Positions 27,110 to 34,800 of a stretch of DNA of 64,000 bases are shown one piece after another. Numbering within the stretch: the stretch's first letter is position 1; the number at the start of each line of letters is the position of its first letter. The stretch is taken from positions 1 to 64,000 of the forward strand of contig DAICXZ010000013.1 of the NCBI GenBank assembly GCA_027311945.1, given 5' to 3'. The translations under genes and the position numbers were made by a program. The DNA is from Erythrobacter sp. (GTDB lineage: Bacteria; Pseudomonadota; Alphaproteobacteria; Sphingomonadales; Sphingomonadaceae). The notes below the pieces were generated by a model that was not told the DNA's origin, did no database searches, and saw only the letters and a program-made list of their open reading frames with translations.

Positions 27110-28912
27110 TCAAGCAGGAGCTTTATCGTCGAACTGGAGCGAGGCGAGCCGCGCATAGAGACCGCCCGATGCCGAGAGGCTGGCATGGTCGCCCTGTTCG
27201 ACGATCTCGCCCTTGTCCATCACCACGATCCGGTCAGCCGCGCGCACGGTGGCGAGGCGGTGGGCGATCACCAGCGTGGTGCGGTTCTGCATCAGCCGTT
27301 CGAGGGCCTGCTGCACCAGCTGTTCGCTTTCGGCATCGAGCGCGGAGGTCGCCTCGTCGAGCAGCAGGATCGGCGCATCGCGCAGCACCGCGCGGGCAAT
27401 GGCCACACGCTGGCGCTGGCCGCCCGAAAGGCGCGCGCCGCCATCGCCCAGGAAGGTGTCGAGGCCCTGCGGCAGGTCGCGCAGGAAGTCTTCCGCATTA
27501 GCGGTGCGGGCCGCGTCCCAGATCGCCTCTTCACTCGCATCCCAGTTGCCGTAGCGCAGGTTGTCGCGCGCGCTGGCGGCGAACAGGATGCCCTCCTGCG
27601 GCACCAGCGCCATGCGGCGGCGCACCTCGGCAGGGTCGGCCTGGGTGAGCGGCACGCCATCCATCTTCACGCTGCCCGACTGCGGATCGTAGAACCGCTC
27701 GGCCAGCTGGAAGATCGTCGACTTGCCCGCGCCCGATGGGCCAACGATGGCCACGGTCTCGCCAGGTTCAACGGTCAGCGTGAAGTCGCGGATCGCCTTG
27801 TCGGTCGGGCGGGTGGGATAGGAGAAGGTGACGTTCTGGAACGCGAGGCTGCCACGCGGCGGCTCGGGCATGGCCTGCGGACGCGCGGGAGCCTCGATCT
27901 CGGGCTTCTCCTCCAGCAATTCCTTCAGCCGGCTGGCCGCCCCCGCGCCGCGCAGCAGGTCGCCATAGACCTCGGCCAGCGAGCCGAACGCGCCTGCCAC
28001 CAGCACGCCGGTGAGCACGAAGGCGGCGATGGTGCCGCCCGAAAGCAGGCCCTCGGCCACCTGCACCGCGCCGCGCCACATCAGGAGCACGATCGAGCCG
28101 AACACGAAGCCGATGCCGCACAGGGTCATCAGCGAACGGGTCAGGATCCGGTGCTTGGCTGTTACGAAAGTCTCCTCAACGAACTTGCCGAAGCGCGCCA
28201 GCTCGCGGCCTTCCTGATTGAAGCCCTGCACGATCTTCATTGCGCCGAGCACTTCGGAAGTGGTCGCGGCCACATCGGCCACCCGGTCCTGGCTCGCACG
28301 GCTGATCTTGCGCAGGCGCCGACCGAACACCACCAGCGGCACGATCACCGCCGGCACCACCAGCAGCAGCATCACCGTGAGGCCGGGCGCCAGCCAGACA
28401 AGGTAGATCAGCCCGCCGATGGCCATGATGAGATTGCGCAGAGCCACCGAGATGGTGGTCCCGACTACCGATTCGATCAGCGTGGTATCCGCGGTCATCC
28501 GGCTGGAGATTTCCTTCGGGCTGTTCTCTTCGAAGAAGCCGGGCGACAGGCGCAGCAGGTTCTTCTGCACGGCCAGGCGGATATCGGCCACCACCCGCTC
28601 GCCCAGGATCGACACGAAGTAGAACCGGCAGGCGGTGCCGACTGCAAGGATCACCACCATGCCGAGCAGATAGCGGAACCAGCGGTTGATCTCGCCGGGA
28701 TCGCTCCCTTCCGAAAAGCCGCGGTCGATGATCTCGCGAAAACCTGCCGGAATTGCCAGCGTGGCCGAAGCCGTGACCACCAGCGCCACAGCTGCCGCCA
28801 CGATCAGGCCCGGATAGGCGCGCGCGGCGCGGAAGATCATGCCGAGCGGGCCGAGATCGCGGGCCGGTTTGGGCTCTGCGGACTCAGTTTCGGAAGCAGG
28901 AGACTTGGCCAT
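27110..28912 (-). CDS. ABC exporter, fused permease and ATPase (MsbA/lipid-flippase-like)
   Basis: The 600-residue half-transporter has six membrane helices in residues about 30-320 and an ATPase domain with Walker A GPSGAGKST, Q-loop MALVPQEGILF, signature LSGGQRQRVAIARA, Walker B ILLLDEATSALD and H-loop IAHRLATV. The permease family looks like the MsbA/ABCB group that moves lipids or hydrophobic molecules outward, but the substrate cannot be read from sequence. I start at MAKSPASETE (28912), since a longer in-frame start adds basic residues with no support. Confidence 0.9.
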   Translation of the reverse strand: MAKSPASETESAEPKPARDLGPLGMIFRAARAYPGLIVAAAVALVVTASATLAIPAGFREIIDRGFSEGSDPGEINRWFRYLLGMVVILAVGTACRFYFVSILGERVVADIRLAVQKNLLRLSPGFFEENSPKEISSRMTADTTLIESVVGTTISVALRNLIMAIGGLIYLVWLAPGLTVMLLLVVPAVIVPLVVFGRRLRKISRASQDRVADVAATTSEVLGAMKIVQGFNQEGRELARFGKFVEETFVTAKHRILTRSLMTLCGIGFVFGSIVLLMWRGAVQVAEGLLSGGTIAAFVLTGVLVAGAFGSLAEVYGDLLRGAGAASRLKELLEEKPEIEAPARPQAMPEPPRGSLAFQNVTFSYPTRPTDKAIRDFTLTVEPGETVAIVGPSGAGKSTIFQLAERFYDPQSGSVKMDGVPLTQADPAEVRRRMALVPQEGILFAASARDNLRYGNWDASEEAIWDAARTANAEDFLRDLPQGLDTFLGDGGARLSGGQRQRVAIARAVLRDAPILLLDEATSALDAESEQLVQQALERLMQNRTTLVIAHRLATVRAADRIVVMDKGEIVEQGDHASLSASGGLYARLASLQFDDKAPA

Positions 28913-28999
28913 AGCCGAGCGCCCTAGACCAGATTTTGCGGCCTTTGAAGCGCGCCGGGTCAAAGCCGGTCGGGTTTCATGCAAAAACTATTTTTTGCC

Positions 29000-29011
29000 G
29001 CACTGCACAAT
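29000..29011 (+). promoter_or_regulatory. GCACTGCACAAT element upstream of phaZ
   Basis: This 12-mer lies about 80 bases before the phaZ start and is identical to one in front of cysD (4576-4587). In a PHA-metabolism promoter a PhaR-like site would make sense. The identity of the regulator is inferred, not seen. Confidence 0.4.
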
Positions 29012-29091
29012 ATTCACTATATGGCGGTATGAACATTTGCGCCGGATCGTGTTCCGGCCGCCTGCAGTTGGCGCAAGAAGGGTCAAGAAAC

Positions 29092-30321
29092 TTGCTTTAT
29101 TCCGCTTACGAAATGCAGAAGGCGTGGTTCTCCAGCGCCAGCCACTGGGCCGAATTCGGCGCCAACATCCTGTCCAATCCGGCGCTGCCGATGGGCTATC
29201 TCGGGATGGGTCCGGCCATGGCCAGCGCGCTCAAGGTTTTCGCGCATGTCTATGAGGAGCGCGGCAAGCCCGCCTTCGGGATCGACAGCGTCGAGGTGGG
29301 CGGCAAGAGTTATCCCGTCGCGCAGTCCACCGTGCTCGAAAAGCCGTTCGGCAACCTGATCCGCTTCCGCCGCGAGGGCCTGCCCGAGGATGCGCCCACC
29401 ATGCTGGTCGTCGCGCCGATGAGCGGGCACTTCGCCACGCTGCTGCGCGGCACCGTTGCGCGGCTGATCGAGAATCAGGAGGTCTATGTCACCGACTGGG
29501 CCGACGCCAAGACCGTTCCGCTGAGCGAAGGCCTGTTCGATCTCGACGACTATATCGACTACCTCATCGAGTTTCTCCAGTTCATCGGCCCCAACACCCA
29601 CGTGCTGGCGGTGTGCCAGCCCTCGGTCCCGGCCTTTGCCGCCACCGCCGTGATGGGCGCGGACAAGGACAAGTGCCGCCCGGCCACGCTCTCCATGATG
29701 GGCGGCCCGATCGACACCCGCGCCAGCCCGACCGGGGTCAACGACCTTGCCATGGACAAGCCGCTGAGCTGGTTCCAGAACAACGTGATCGCCACCGTTC
29801 CGTTCAGCTATCCGGGTGCGGGGCGGCGGGTCTATCCCGGCTTCCTGCAGGTGGCGGGCTTCATCTCGATGAACCTCATGAGCCACATGATGAGCCACTA
29901 CGAGATGTTCAAACACCTCACGGTGGGCGATCAGGAAAGCGCCGACAAGACCAAGGAGTTCTACGACGAGTACCTGTCGCACTGCGACATGACCGCCGAG
30001 TTCTACCTGCAGACGATCGAGCACGTATTCCAGGAACACACCCTGCCCAGGGGCGAATTCGTCCACCGCGGCAAGGCGATCGACCCTGACGCCATTCGCG
30101 ACACCGCGATGCTGGCGATCGAGGGCGAAAAGGACGACATTTCGGGCATCGGCCAGACCCGCGCCGCGCTTGACCTGGCCCCGCACCTGCCGGTGGCGAT
30201 GAAGAAGTATCACCTCGCGCGCGACGTGGGGCACTACGGCATCTTCAACGGCAGCAAGTGGCGCACCCGGATTGCCCCGGTGCTGGAGGAATGGATCAGG
30301 GCCAATCCCGGCGTGAACTAG
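29092..30321 (+). CDS. phaZ: Intracellular polyhydroxyalkanoate depolymerase
   Basis: The 409-residue protein of the PhaZ (short-chain PHA depolymerase) family has LYSAYEMQKAWFSSASHW, APMSGHFATLLRGTV, YVTDWADAKTVPLSEG, VCQPSVPAFAATA (lipase-box position with Cys as in PhaC/PhaZ relatives), SMMGGPIDTR and the final His in ARDVGHYGIFNGSKWR. It mobilises stored polyhydroxybutyrate granules. The best start is TTG 29092, with a GAAGG site upstream and the conserved family N-terminus; earlier in-frame starts add non-conserved sequence. Confidence 0.92.
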   Translation: MLYSAYEMQKAWFSSASHWAEFGANILSNPALPMGYLGMGPAMASALKVFAHVYEERGKPAFGIDSVEVGGKSYPVAQSTVLEKPFGNLIRFRREGLPEDAPTMLVVAPMSGHFATLLRGTVARLIENQEVYVTDWADAKTVPLSEGLFDLDDYIDYLIEFLQFIGPNTHVLAVCQPSVPAFAATAVMGADKDKCRPATLSMMGGPIDTRASPTGVNDLAMDKPLSWFQNNVIATVPFSYPGAGRRVYPGFLQVAGFISMNLMSHMMSHYEMFKHLTVGDQESADKTKEFYDEYLSHCDMTAEFYLQTIEHVFQEHTLPRGEFVHRGKAIDPDAIRDTAMLAIEGEKDDISGIGQTRAALDLAPHLPVAMKKYHLARDVGHYGIFNGSKWRTRIAPVLEEWIRANPGVN

Positions 30322-30372
30322 CCACGCTGGGCCGGGCGCGCAAACGCTCGCATGGGCGTTGATTGCGGCATA

Positions 30373-30388
30373 GGACTTGGCCTAGGCT
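30373..30388 (+). promoter_or_regulatory. Cluster of RGNCY half-sites upstream of the LOV-HTH gene
   Basis: GGACT-T-GGCCT-AGGCT gives three copies of the half-site RGNCY within 16 bases, ending 29 bases before the start codon. The EL222 consensus that I recall is two RGNCY elements separated by two A/T bases. The spacing here is one and zero, so the match is to half-sites only. Autoregulation is a guess worth testing. Confidence 0.3.
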
Positions 30389-30417
30389 CGCACGCACCGT
30401 TCACGAGGAAGTGCCCG

Positions 30418-31008
30418 ATGCTCGCAGAGGACCTGATTGCAGCCAGCGCGATAGCGGCCGTGGTCAGCAATCCGCGCCTGCCCGATAATCCCATCGTGGC
30501 TTGCAACGATGCCTTCATCGCGCTGACAGGTTTCGAGAAGGACGAGATAATCGGCCGCAACTGCCGCTTCCTGCGTGGCCGCGATACCGAACCCTGGTTG
30601 AGCGAGGCGCTGCGGACCGGCATCCGGCTGCGGCAGCCGACCATGGTGGAGATCCTCAACTACCGCAAGGACGGCACCCCATTCCGCAATGCGGTGATGG
30701 TGGCGCCCGTTTTCGACGCGCGCGGGGATCTGGAGTTCTTTCTCGGCTCGCAGATCGAGCTTGAGGACGACAGGCCCCGGGCGAACGACATGCGCCGACG
30801 CCATGCGCACGAGCGCGTCCAGAACCTTACCCCGCGCCAACGCGAAATCCTGATCGAAATGGCACGCGGGCGGCTCAACAAGCAGATCGCTCACGATCTC
30901 GATCTCAGCGAGCGGACGATCAAGATGCACCGGGCGGCGATGATCCGCGCCCTGGGGGTGCAAACGGGGGCCGACGCGATCCGGATTGCGGTGGAAGCGG
31001 GCTTCTGA
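30418..31008 (+). CDS. Blue-light LOV-HTH transcription factor (EL222-like)
   Basis: The 196-residue protein has a LOV domain (residues about 5-115): the flavin-adduct cysteine C49 in GRNCRFLRG, the FMN-contacting NYRKDGTPFRNAV, and the Gln in FFLGSQIEL. It ends in a LuxR-type helix-turn-helix (LTPRQREILIEMARGRLNKQ and SERTIKMHRAAMIRAL). Layout and sequence closely follow EL222 of Erythrobacter litoralis, in which blue light releases the HTH for dimerisation and DNA binding. The ATG at 30418 has a GAGGA site; an in-frame start 66 bases upstream is less likely. Confidence 0.93.
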   Translation: MLAEDLIAASAIAAVVSNPRLPDNPIVACNDAFIALTGFEKDEIIGRNCRFLRGRDTEPWLSEALRTGIRLRQPTMVEILNYRKDGTPFRNAVMVAPVFDARGDLEFFLGSQIELEDDRPRANDMRRRHAHERVQNLTPRQREILIEMARGRLNKQIAHDLDLSERTIKMHRAAMIRALGVQTGADAIRIAVEAGF

Positions 31009-31015
31009 TCCTGCA

Positions 31016-31030
31016 CCAAAGGTCAGGTTG
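31016..31030 (+). repeat. 15-base direct repeat CCAAAGGTCAGGTTG, copy 1
   Basis: The 15-mer just after the LOV-HTH stop runs into the TTGGCT that is the -35 of the candidate small-RNA promoter. An exact second copy lies at 31175-31189. Being immediately next to a promoter and repeated before the next gene, it may be an activator site. Confidence 0.55.
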
Positions 31031-31061
31031 GCTTCTCGCGCCAAAACCGTGATCATTTCTT

Positions 31062-31141
31062 GGAGATCGGAACTGCCCTCACCCCCCGTTCGCCGATCCC
31101 GCTCCTACCCAAGCCCGGCGCCATCGTGCGCCGGGTTTTTT
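31062..31141 (+). ncRNA. Candidate small RNA, about 80 nt, downstream of the LOV-HTH gene
   Basis: TTGGCT (31028-31033), a 17-base spacer and GATCAT (31051-31056) make a plausible promoter. The predicted transcript starts directly with GGAG-ATCGG-AAC (31062-31073). This pairs with GTT (31088-31090), CCGAT (31093-31097) and CTCC (31102-31105) around a 14-base C-rich loop holding CACCCCCC, and is then followed by an intrinsic terminator. The architecture matches the candidate at 16556-16686: a C-rich, potentially anti-Shine-Dalgarno loop, then a terminator. Family unrecognised. Confidence 0.5.
31114..31141 (+). terminator. Rho-independent terminator after the LOV-HTH region
   Basis: CCCGGCGC (31114-31121) pairs with GCGCCGGG (31128-31135) around a six-base loop and is followed by six Ts. 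It could terminate both the LOV-HTH gene and the candidate small RNA. Confidence 0.85.
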
Positions 31142-31174
31142 GTTCTTTTCAACATGCTGGCAGCCACTTCTGCC

Positions 31175-31189
31175 CCAAAGGTCAGGTTG
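31175..31189 (+). repeat. 15-base direct repeat CCAAAGGTCAGGTTG, copy 2
   Basis: Exact second copy of the element at 31016-31030, about 95 bases before the fasciclin-domain gene. It is followed by TTGAGA, but no convincing -10 lies at 16-18 bases. Confidence 0.5.
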
Positions 31190-31282
31190 AGAGCGCAGGT
31201 GGCAAGCACCACCCTCAATCTATCGGTGGACCCTCGCAGCAGCGCGGGCGCCGCAATGCCACTGCCCTGAAAGGAACTGTCG

Positions 31283-31804
31283 ATGAGATTCCCCCTCCTT
31301 ATTGTCGCCGCCGCGCTCGCTGGCACCGCCACGCCCGCCTTGGCCAACCATCACGAAGCCGCCTCGCTCGTCGAGACGGCCATCGCCTCACCCGATCATG
31401 AGACGCTGGTGGCGGCGGTCCAGGCGGCGGGTCTGGTCGACGCATTGAGCGGCGAGGGTCCGCTGACCGTCTTCGCGCCCACCGATGCCGCCTTCGGTGC
31501 CCTGCCCGACGGCACCGTCGAAACGCTGCTGATGCCCGCGAACAAGGAGCAGCTGCAGGCCGTGCTCACCTATCACGTGGTGCCCGGCAAGGTAACTTCG
31601 GCCGATCTTCTCAAGCTGATCGAGGATAACGGCGGCAGCGCCAGCGTGACCACGCTGCAAGGCGGCATGCTGACTGCCTCGCTGGACGGTGGCAAAGTCA
31701 TCCTGACCGACGCCGCAGGCGGCACCGCCACCGTGACCGCAGCCGATCTCGAAGCTTCGAACGGCATCATCCACGTGACCGACGCAGTCTCGCTTCCGGG
31801 CTGA
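31283..31804 (+). CDS. Exported fasciclin-domain protein
   Basis: The 173-residue protein has a signal peptide (LLIVAAALAGTATPALAN) and a single FAS1 domain, with the H1 region GPLTVFAPTDAAFGAL, the YHVVPGKVTSADLL stretch and the H2-like ASNGIIHVTDAV. FAS1 proteins mediate adhesion or cell-surface contacts and are common in sphingomonads. An AAAGGAACTG ribosome-binding region lies just upstream. The 15-base repeat upstream links it tentatively to the LOV-HTH neighbourhood. Confidence 0.92.
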   Translation: MRFPLLIVAAALAGTATPALANHHEAASLVETAIASPDHETLVAAVQAAGLVDALSGEGPLTVFAPTDAAFGALPDGTVETLLMPANKEQLQAVLTYHVVPGKVTSADLLKLIEDNGGSASVTTLQGGMLTASLDGGKVILTDAAGGTATVTAADLEASNGIIHVTDAVSLPG

Positions 31805-31887
31805 TCCGCTCCTGCTCCAGTTGGCCCGTTCGCACTCCATGGCGGGCCGGTCGCCAGTCGCCCTCGCGCGCTCCCCCCCCCCCCCTA

Positions 31888-33252
31888 TCAGCGCGAGAGG
31901 GCGGCATGGCTGGCAGCCCAGCGACGTGACGGGCTTTGCCTCTGTTCGTCGGCCTGCCGCTTGAGATAGCTGCCGAAGGCAATCTCCATGCCCACGATCA
32001 GGAAGCCGAACGGCTGGAAGGCGATGCCCACGAACAGCGCGCCGATCATGAACACCACGTGCGCCTGTTGCAGCGCTTCGGCCAGACCGCCCTGCCAACC
32101 CAGCTTTTCGCCATCCTTCGGGCGGAACCGGCGGCGCACCAGCTCCATCTGCAACAGCCCGATCGCGTGCAGCAGCAGCCACAGGCCCAGCCCCAGCCAG
32201 CCCTGTTCGCCCAGCATCTCGAAATAGGACGAGTGGTAAGCGCGCCCCTCGTCGGTAACCTCGACATAGGTGATCGAGCGTGAATTGCCCGAGCCGGTCA
32301 CCTGCGGCATCTGATAGGTAAAGCTGTTGGCGCGGTAAGCATCGAACCCGCCGCCAAGCGGGTGCTCCTTCACGTAGTCGAGCGTCCAGTTCCACACCGC
32401 GATGCGGGTCGAGGCCGATTCGTCTTCCTGGTGATCGAAGATCGTGCCCATCCGTTCGAGATAGCTCGCCGGCAGGAACGGCACCGCCATCACCAGCGCG
32501 ATCCCTGCCAGCCCGGCATAGACAAACCGATGCCGCACCGTGCGCAGCATCATCACGGCCAGCACTGCCGCGCAGACCAGCCCGGTGCGCGCGTTGGTGC
32601 CGACCGGCATCAGCAGGCAGGCGAGCGAAAGGCAGGCCACGAACACGGTCACCGTCCAATGCGGGCGAAACACAGTGCCGAACCGCGCCAGCCACACCGC
32701 GATGGGGATGATCGCAATCGCCGCAATCGAGATGATCGAGCTTTCGTAAATGCCCGAGTTCTCGACCACGAGCAGCTTGAGCGTGCCATAGCCGCCGCCG
32801 CCGAACACCGTCTTCATCCCGCCCGAAATGCAGATCGCGCCGATGGAGAGCACCATTACTAGTGCCACAGCCTCGATCCTGAGACGGGTACGCATGGCCA
32901 GCGGCAGGAAGGCGGCGAACAGCAGGCTCTTCCACACCCAGTCCCATTTTTCCCAGGCGCTGTCCTGAAACTCTGCGCGGAACGTGGTGAAGGCACACAG
33001 GGCCAGCAGCGCCGCGATCAGGCCCTGGCGAAAGGTGAAGCGGCTGCCCTCCTTGCTGTCGAGCACCAGCCAGCCGCCGAAAGCCAGCACGAACATCATC
33101 AGCGACAGCGGCAGCGCCTGAATAATTCCCCAGCCGATCTTCTGCGGGATCACCAGATCGACATAGATATAGAGCAGCACCCAGACGGACGGGCGCTTCA
33201 GCCCCATCGCGGCCATCAGCCCGATGAAAGCGAGCAGGACCAGATCAAGCAT
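31888..33252 (-). CDS. O-antigen-ligase-like polymerase, exosortase A-associated O-glycosylation ligase type
   Basis: The 454-residue polytopic membrane protein has about 11 helices and a large periplasmic loop (SASTRIAVWNWTLDYVKEHPLGGG ... YHSSYFEMLGEQGWLGLGLW), the Wzy/WaaL layout. N-terminal MLDLVLLAFIGLMAAMGLKRP and YIYVDLVIPQKIGWG match the exosortase-A-system ligase family. It would polymerise or transfer glycans on the periplasmic side. I start at ATG 33252 (GGGAG site); longer starts lack support. The stop is followed 2 bases on by a G13 tract. Confidence 0.85.
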   Translation of the reverse strand: MLDLVLLAFIGLMAAMGLKRPSVWVLLYIYVDLVIPQKIGWGIIQALPLSLMMFVLAFGGWLVLDSKEGSRFTFRQGLIAALLALCAFTTFRAEFQDSAWEKWDWVWKSLLFAAFLPLAMRTRLRIEAVALVMVLSIGAICISGGMKTVFGGGGYGTLKLLVVENSGIYESSIISIAAIAIIPIAVWLARFGTVFRPHWTVTVFVACLSLACLLMPVGTNARTGLVCAAVLAVMMLRTVRHRFVYAGLAGIALVMAVPFLPASYLERMGTIFDHQEDESASTRIAVWNWTLDYVKEHPLGGGFDAYRANSFTYQMPQVTGSGNSRSITYVEVTDEGRAYHSSYFEMLGEQGWLGLGLWLLLHAIGLLQMELVRRRFRPKDGEKLGWQGGLAEALQQAHVVFMIGALFVGIAFQPFGFLIVGMEIAFGSYLKRQADEQRQSPSRRWAASHAALSR

Positions 33253-33436
33253 GGTCGCTCCCGGCATCCTCGTCGCGTGCGACAAGCCAGGGCTTCGGCG
33301 CGGGCTGCTCTTCGCCGGTGAGGCTGTCGTCGTCGAGATCGGGCCGCGTCAGCAGGCGCCAGACGGCCAGCGCCATCAGGCCGTGCGTCAGGGCTATGGC
33401 GAAGTAGTCGATCACGTGCGGTGCGGCCTTTCGCAC
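33245..33436 (-). CDS. Small membrane protein upstream of the ligase gene
   Basis: The 63-residue protein has one hydrophobic segment (VIDYFAIALTHGLMALAVWRLL) and an acidic/proline-rich tail ending RDEDAGSDHA. It overlaps the start of the ligase gene by 8 bases, so it is almost certainly translated with it. Its family and function are unknown; an accessory role for the ligase is inferred only from coupling. Confidence 0.6.
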   Translation of the reverse strand: MRKAAPHVIDYFAIALTHGLMALAVWRLLTRPDLDDDSLTGEEQPAPKPWLVARDEDAGSDHA

Positions 33437-33483
33437 AGGGGCTTAGCGCGAAGCCCTTGACGCGGCGTTAAGCTTGTCGTGGC

Positions 33484-34752
33484 ATGGCTGGCACCATGAT
33501 CCACGCTTCGCTTTCCCGGCCTGCGCCCCGCATTTTGCACGTGCTCGATCACTCGCTGCCGATCCATTCAGGCTATACCTTCCGTACGCGCGCCATCCTC
33601 AAGGCGCAGGAACGCCACGGGCTGGAGGTACGCGGGATCACCGGCCTGCGCCATACCGAGGATGGCCCCGATGTGGAGACCGAGGACGCCCTAACCTTCC
33701 ACCGCACCCGCGGCAGCGCAGGCGGCCCGCCGGGCCTGCGCGAATGGCGCGAAGTCGGCTTGCTGGCCGATGCCATCGCGGCGCTGGCCAGGGACTGGCG
33801 GCCCGACATTCTTCACGCACACTCCCCTTCGCTATGCGGACAGGCCGCGATCCGCGCCGGGCAGCGCCTCGGCATTCCGGTGGTCTACGAGATCCGCGCC
33901 TTCTGGGAGGATGCGGCAGTGGGCAACCTGATGACCACCGAAGGCTCTCTGCGCTACCGCCTCACCCGAGCCCTGGAGAACCGCGTGGTCGCCCGGGCCG
34001 ATGCGGTGATGACGATCTGTCATGGTTTGCGCGACGACCTGATCGCGCGCGGCCACAATGGCGGCAAGATCGGGGTCATGCCCAACGGGGTCGACCTCGC
34101 GCTGTTCGGCACGCCCCCGCCGCGCGATGCGGCGCTGGCGGCAAAGCTCGGCCTCGGCGAAGGCCCGGTGATCGGCTTTATCGGCAGCTTTTATGACTAC
34201 GAGGGCCTCGACGACCTGATCGCCGCCATGCCCATGCTGATCGAGCGCGTTCCCGATGCGCGCCTGCTGCTGGTCGGCGGCGGTGAGATGGAAGAATCGC
34301 TGCGCCAGCAGGCCGGGGCATCGAGCGCGGCCCATGCGATCCACTTCATCGGCCGCGTGCCGCACCACGAGGTCGAGCGTTATTATGCGCTGTGCGACGT
34401 CATGGCCTATCCGCGCAAGCGCAGCCGCCTCACTGACCTTGTCACCCCGCTGAAGCCGCTCGAGGCCATGGCCCAGCGCACGCTGGTGGCGGCAAGCGAC
34501 ATCGGCGGCCACCGCGAACTGATCGAGGATGGCACCACCGGCGTGCTGTTTACGCCCGACGACCCGCAAGCCTGCGCCGAGGCGCTGGCAGGCCTGCTCC
34601 GCAATCGCAGCCGGTGGGACACGATCCGCGACGCTGGCCGCGCGCATGTGGCAAGCAAGCACGACTGGTTCACCAATGCGGCACGTTATCTTTCCGTTTA
34701 CCAAGCCTTGCTAGGCAAACCCTTGGATTGCCGTATACCTGCTGCTGCCTGA
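33484..34752 (+). CDS. GT4 glycosyltransferase, exosortase A-associated type
   Basis: The 422-residue GT-B protein has the N-terminal signature ILHVLDHSLPIHSGYTFRTR of the exosortase-A-system-associated group, HAHSPSLCG, VVYEIRAFWEDAAV, PNGVDLALF, a nucleotide-sugar region (GFIGSFYDYEGLDDLI) and the glutamate motif TPLKPLEAMAQ. It transfers a sugar from a nucleotide donor to a cytoplasmic acceptor during exopolysaccharide assembly. It is divergent from the ligase pair. The rest of a classical exosortase-A polysaccharide locus is not in the window. Confidence 0.88.
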   Translation: MAGTMIHASLSRPAPRILHVLDHSLPIHSGYTFRTRAILKAQERHGLEVRGITGLRHTEDGPDVETEDALTFHRTRGSAGGPPGLREWREVGLLADAIAALARDWRPDILHAHSPSLCGQAAIRAGQRLGIPVVYEIRAFWEDAAVGNLMTTEGSLRYRLTRALENRVVARADAVMTICHGLRDDLIARGHNGGKIGVMPNGVDLALFGTPPPRDAALAAKLGLGEGPVIGFIGSFYDYEGLDDLIAAMPMLIERVPDARLLLVGGGEMEESLRQQAGASSAAHAIHFIGRVPHHEVERYYALCDVMAYPRKRSRLTDLVTPLKPLEAMAQRTLVAASDIGGHRELIEDGTTGVLFTPDDPQACAEALAGLLRNRSRWDTIRDAGRAHVASKHDWFTNAARYLSVYQALLGKPLDCRIPAAA

Positions 34753-34800
34753 TTCTATCGGGCCTCAGTTTGAGTTCGGCGCAACAAGGACGCATGGCTG

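Noticed and set aside
31069-31090. GGAAC followed by CGTT as a general-stress (EcfG) promoter
   Set aside because: The spacer is 13 bases instead of 16-17, and both elements are explained by the hairpin arms of the candidate small RNA.
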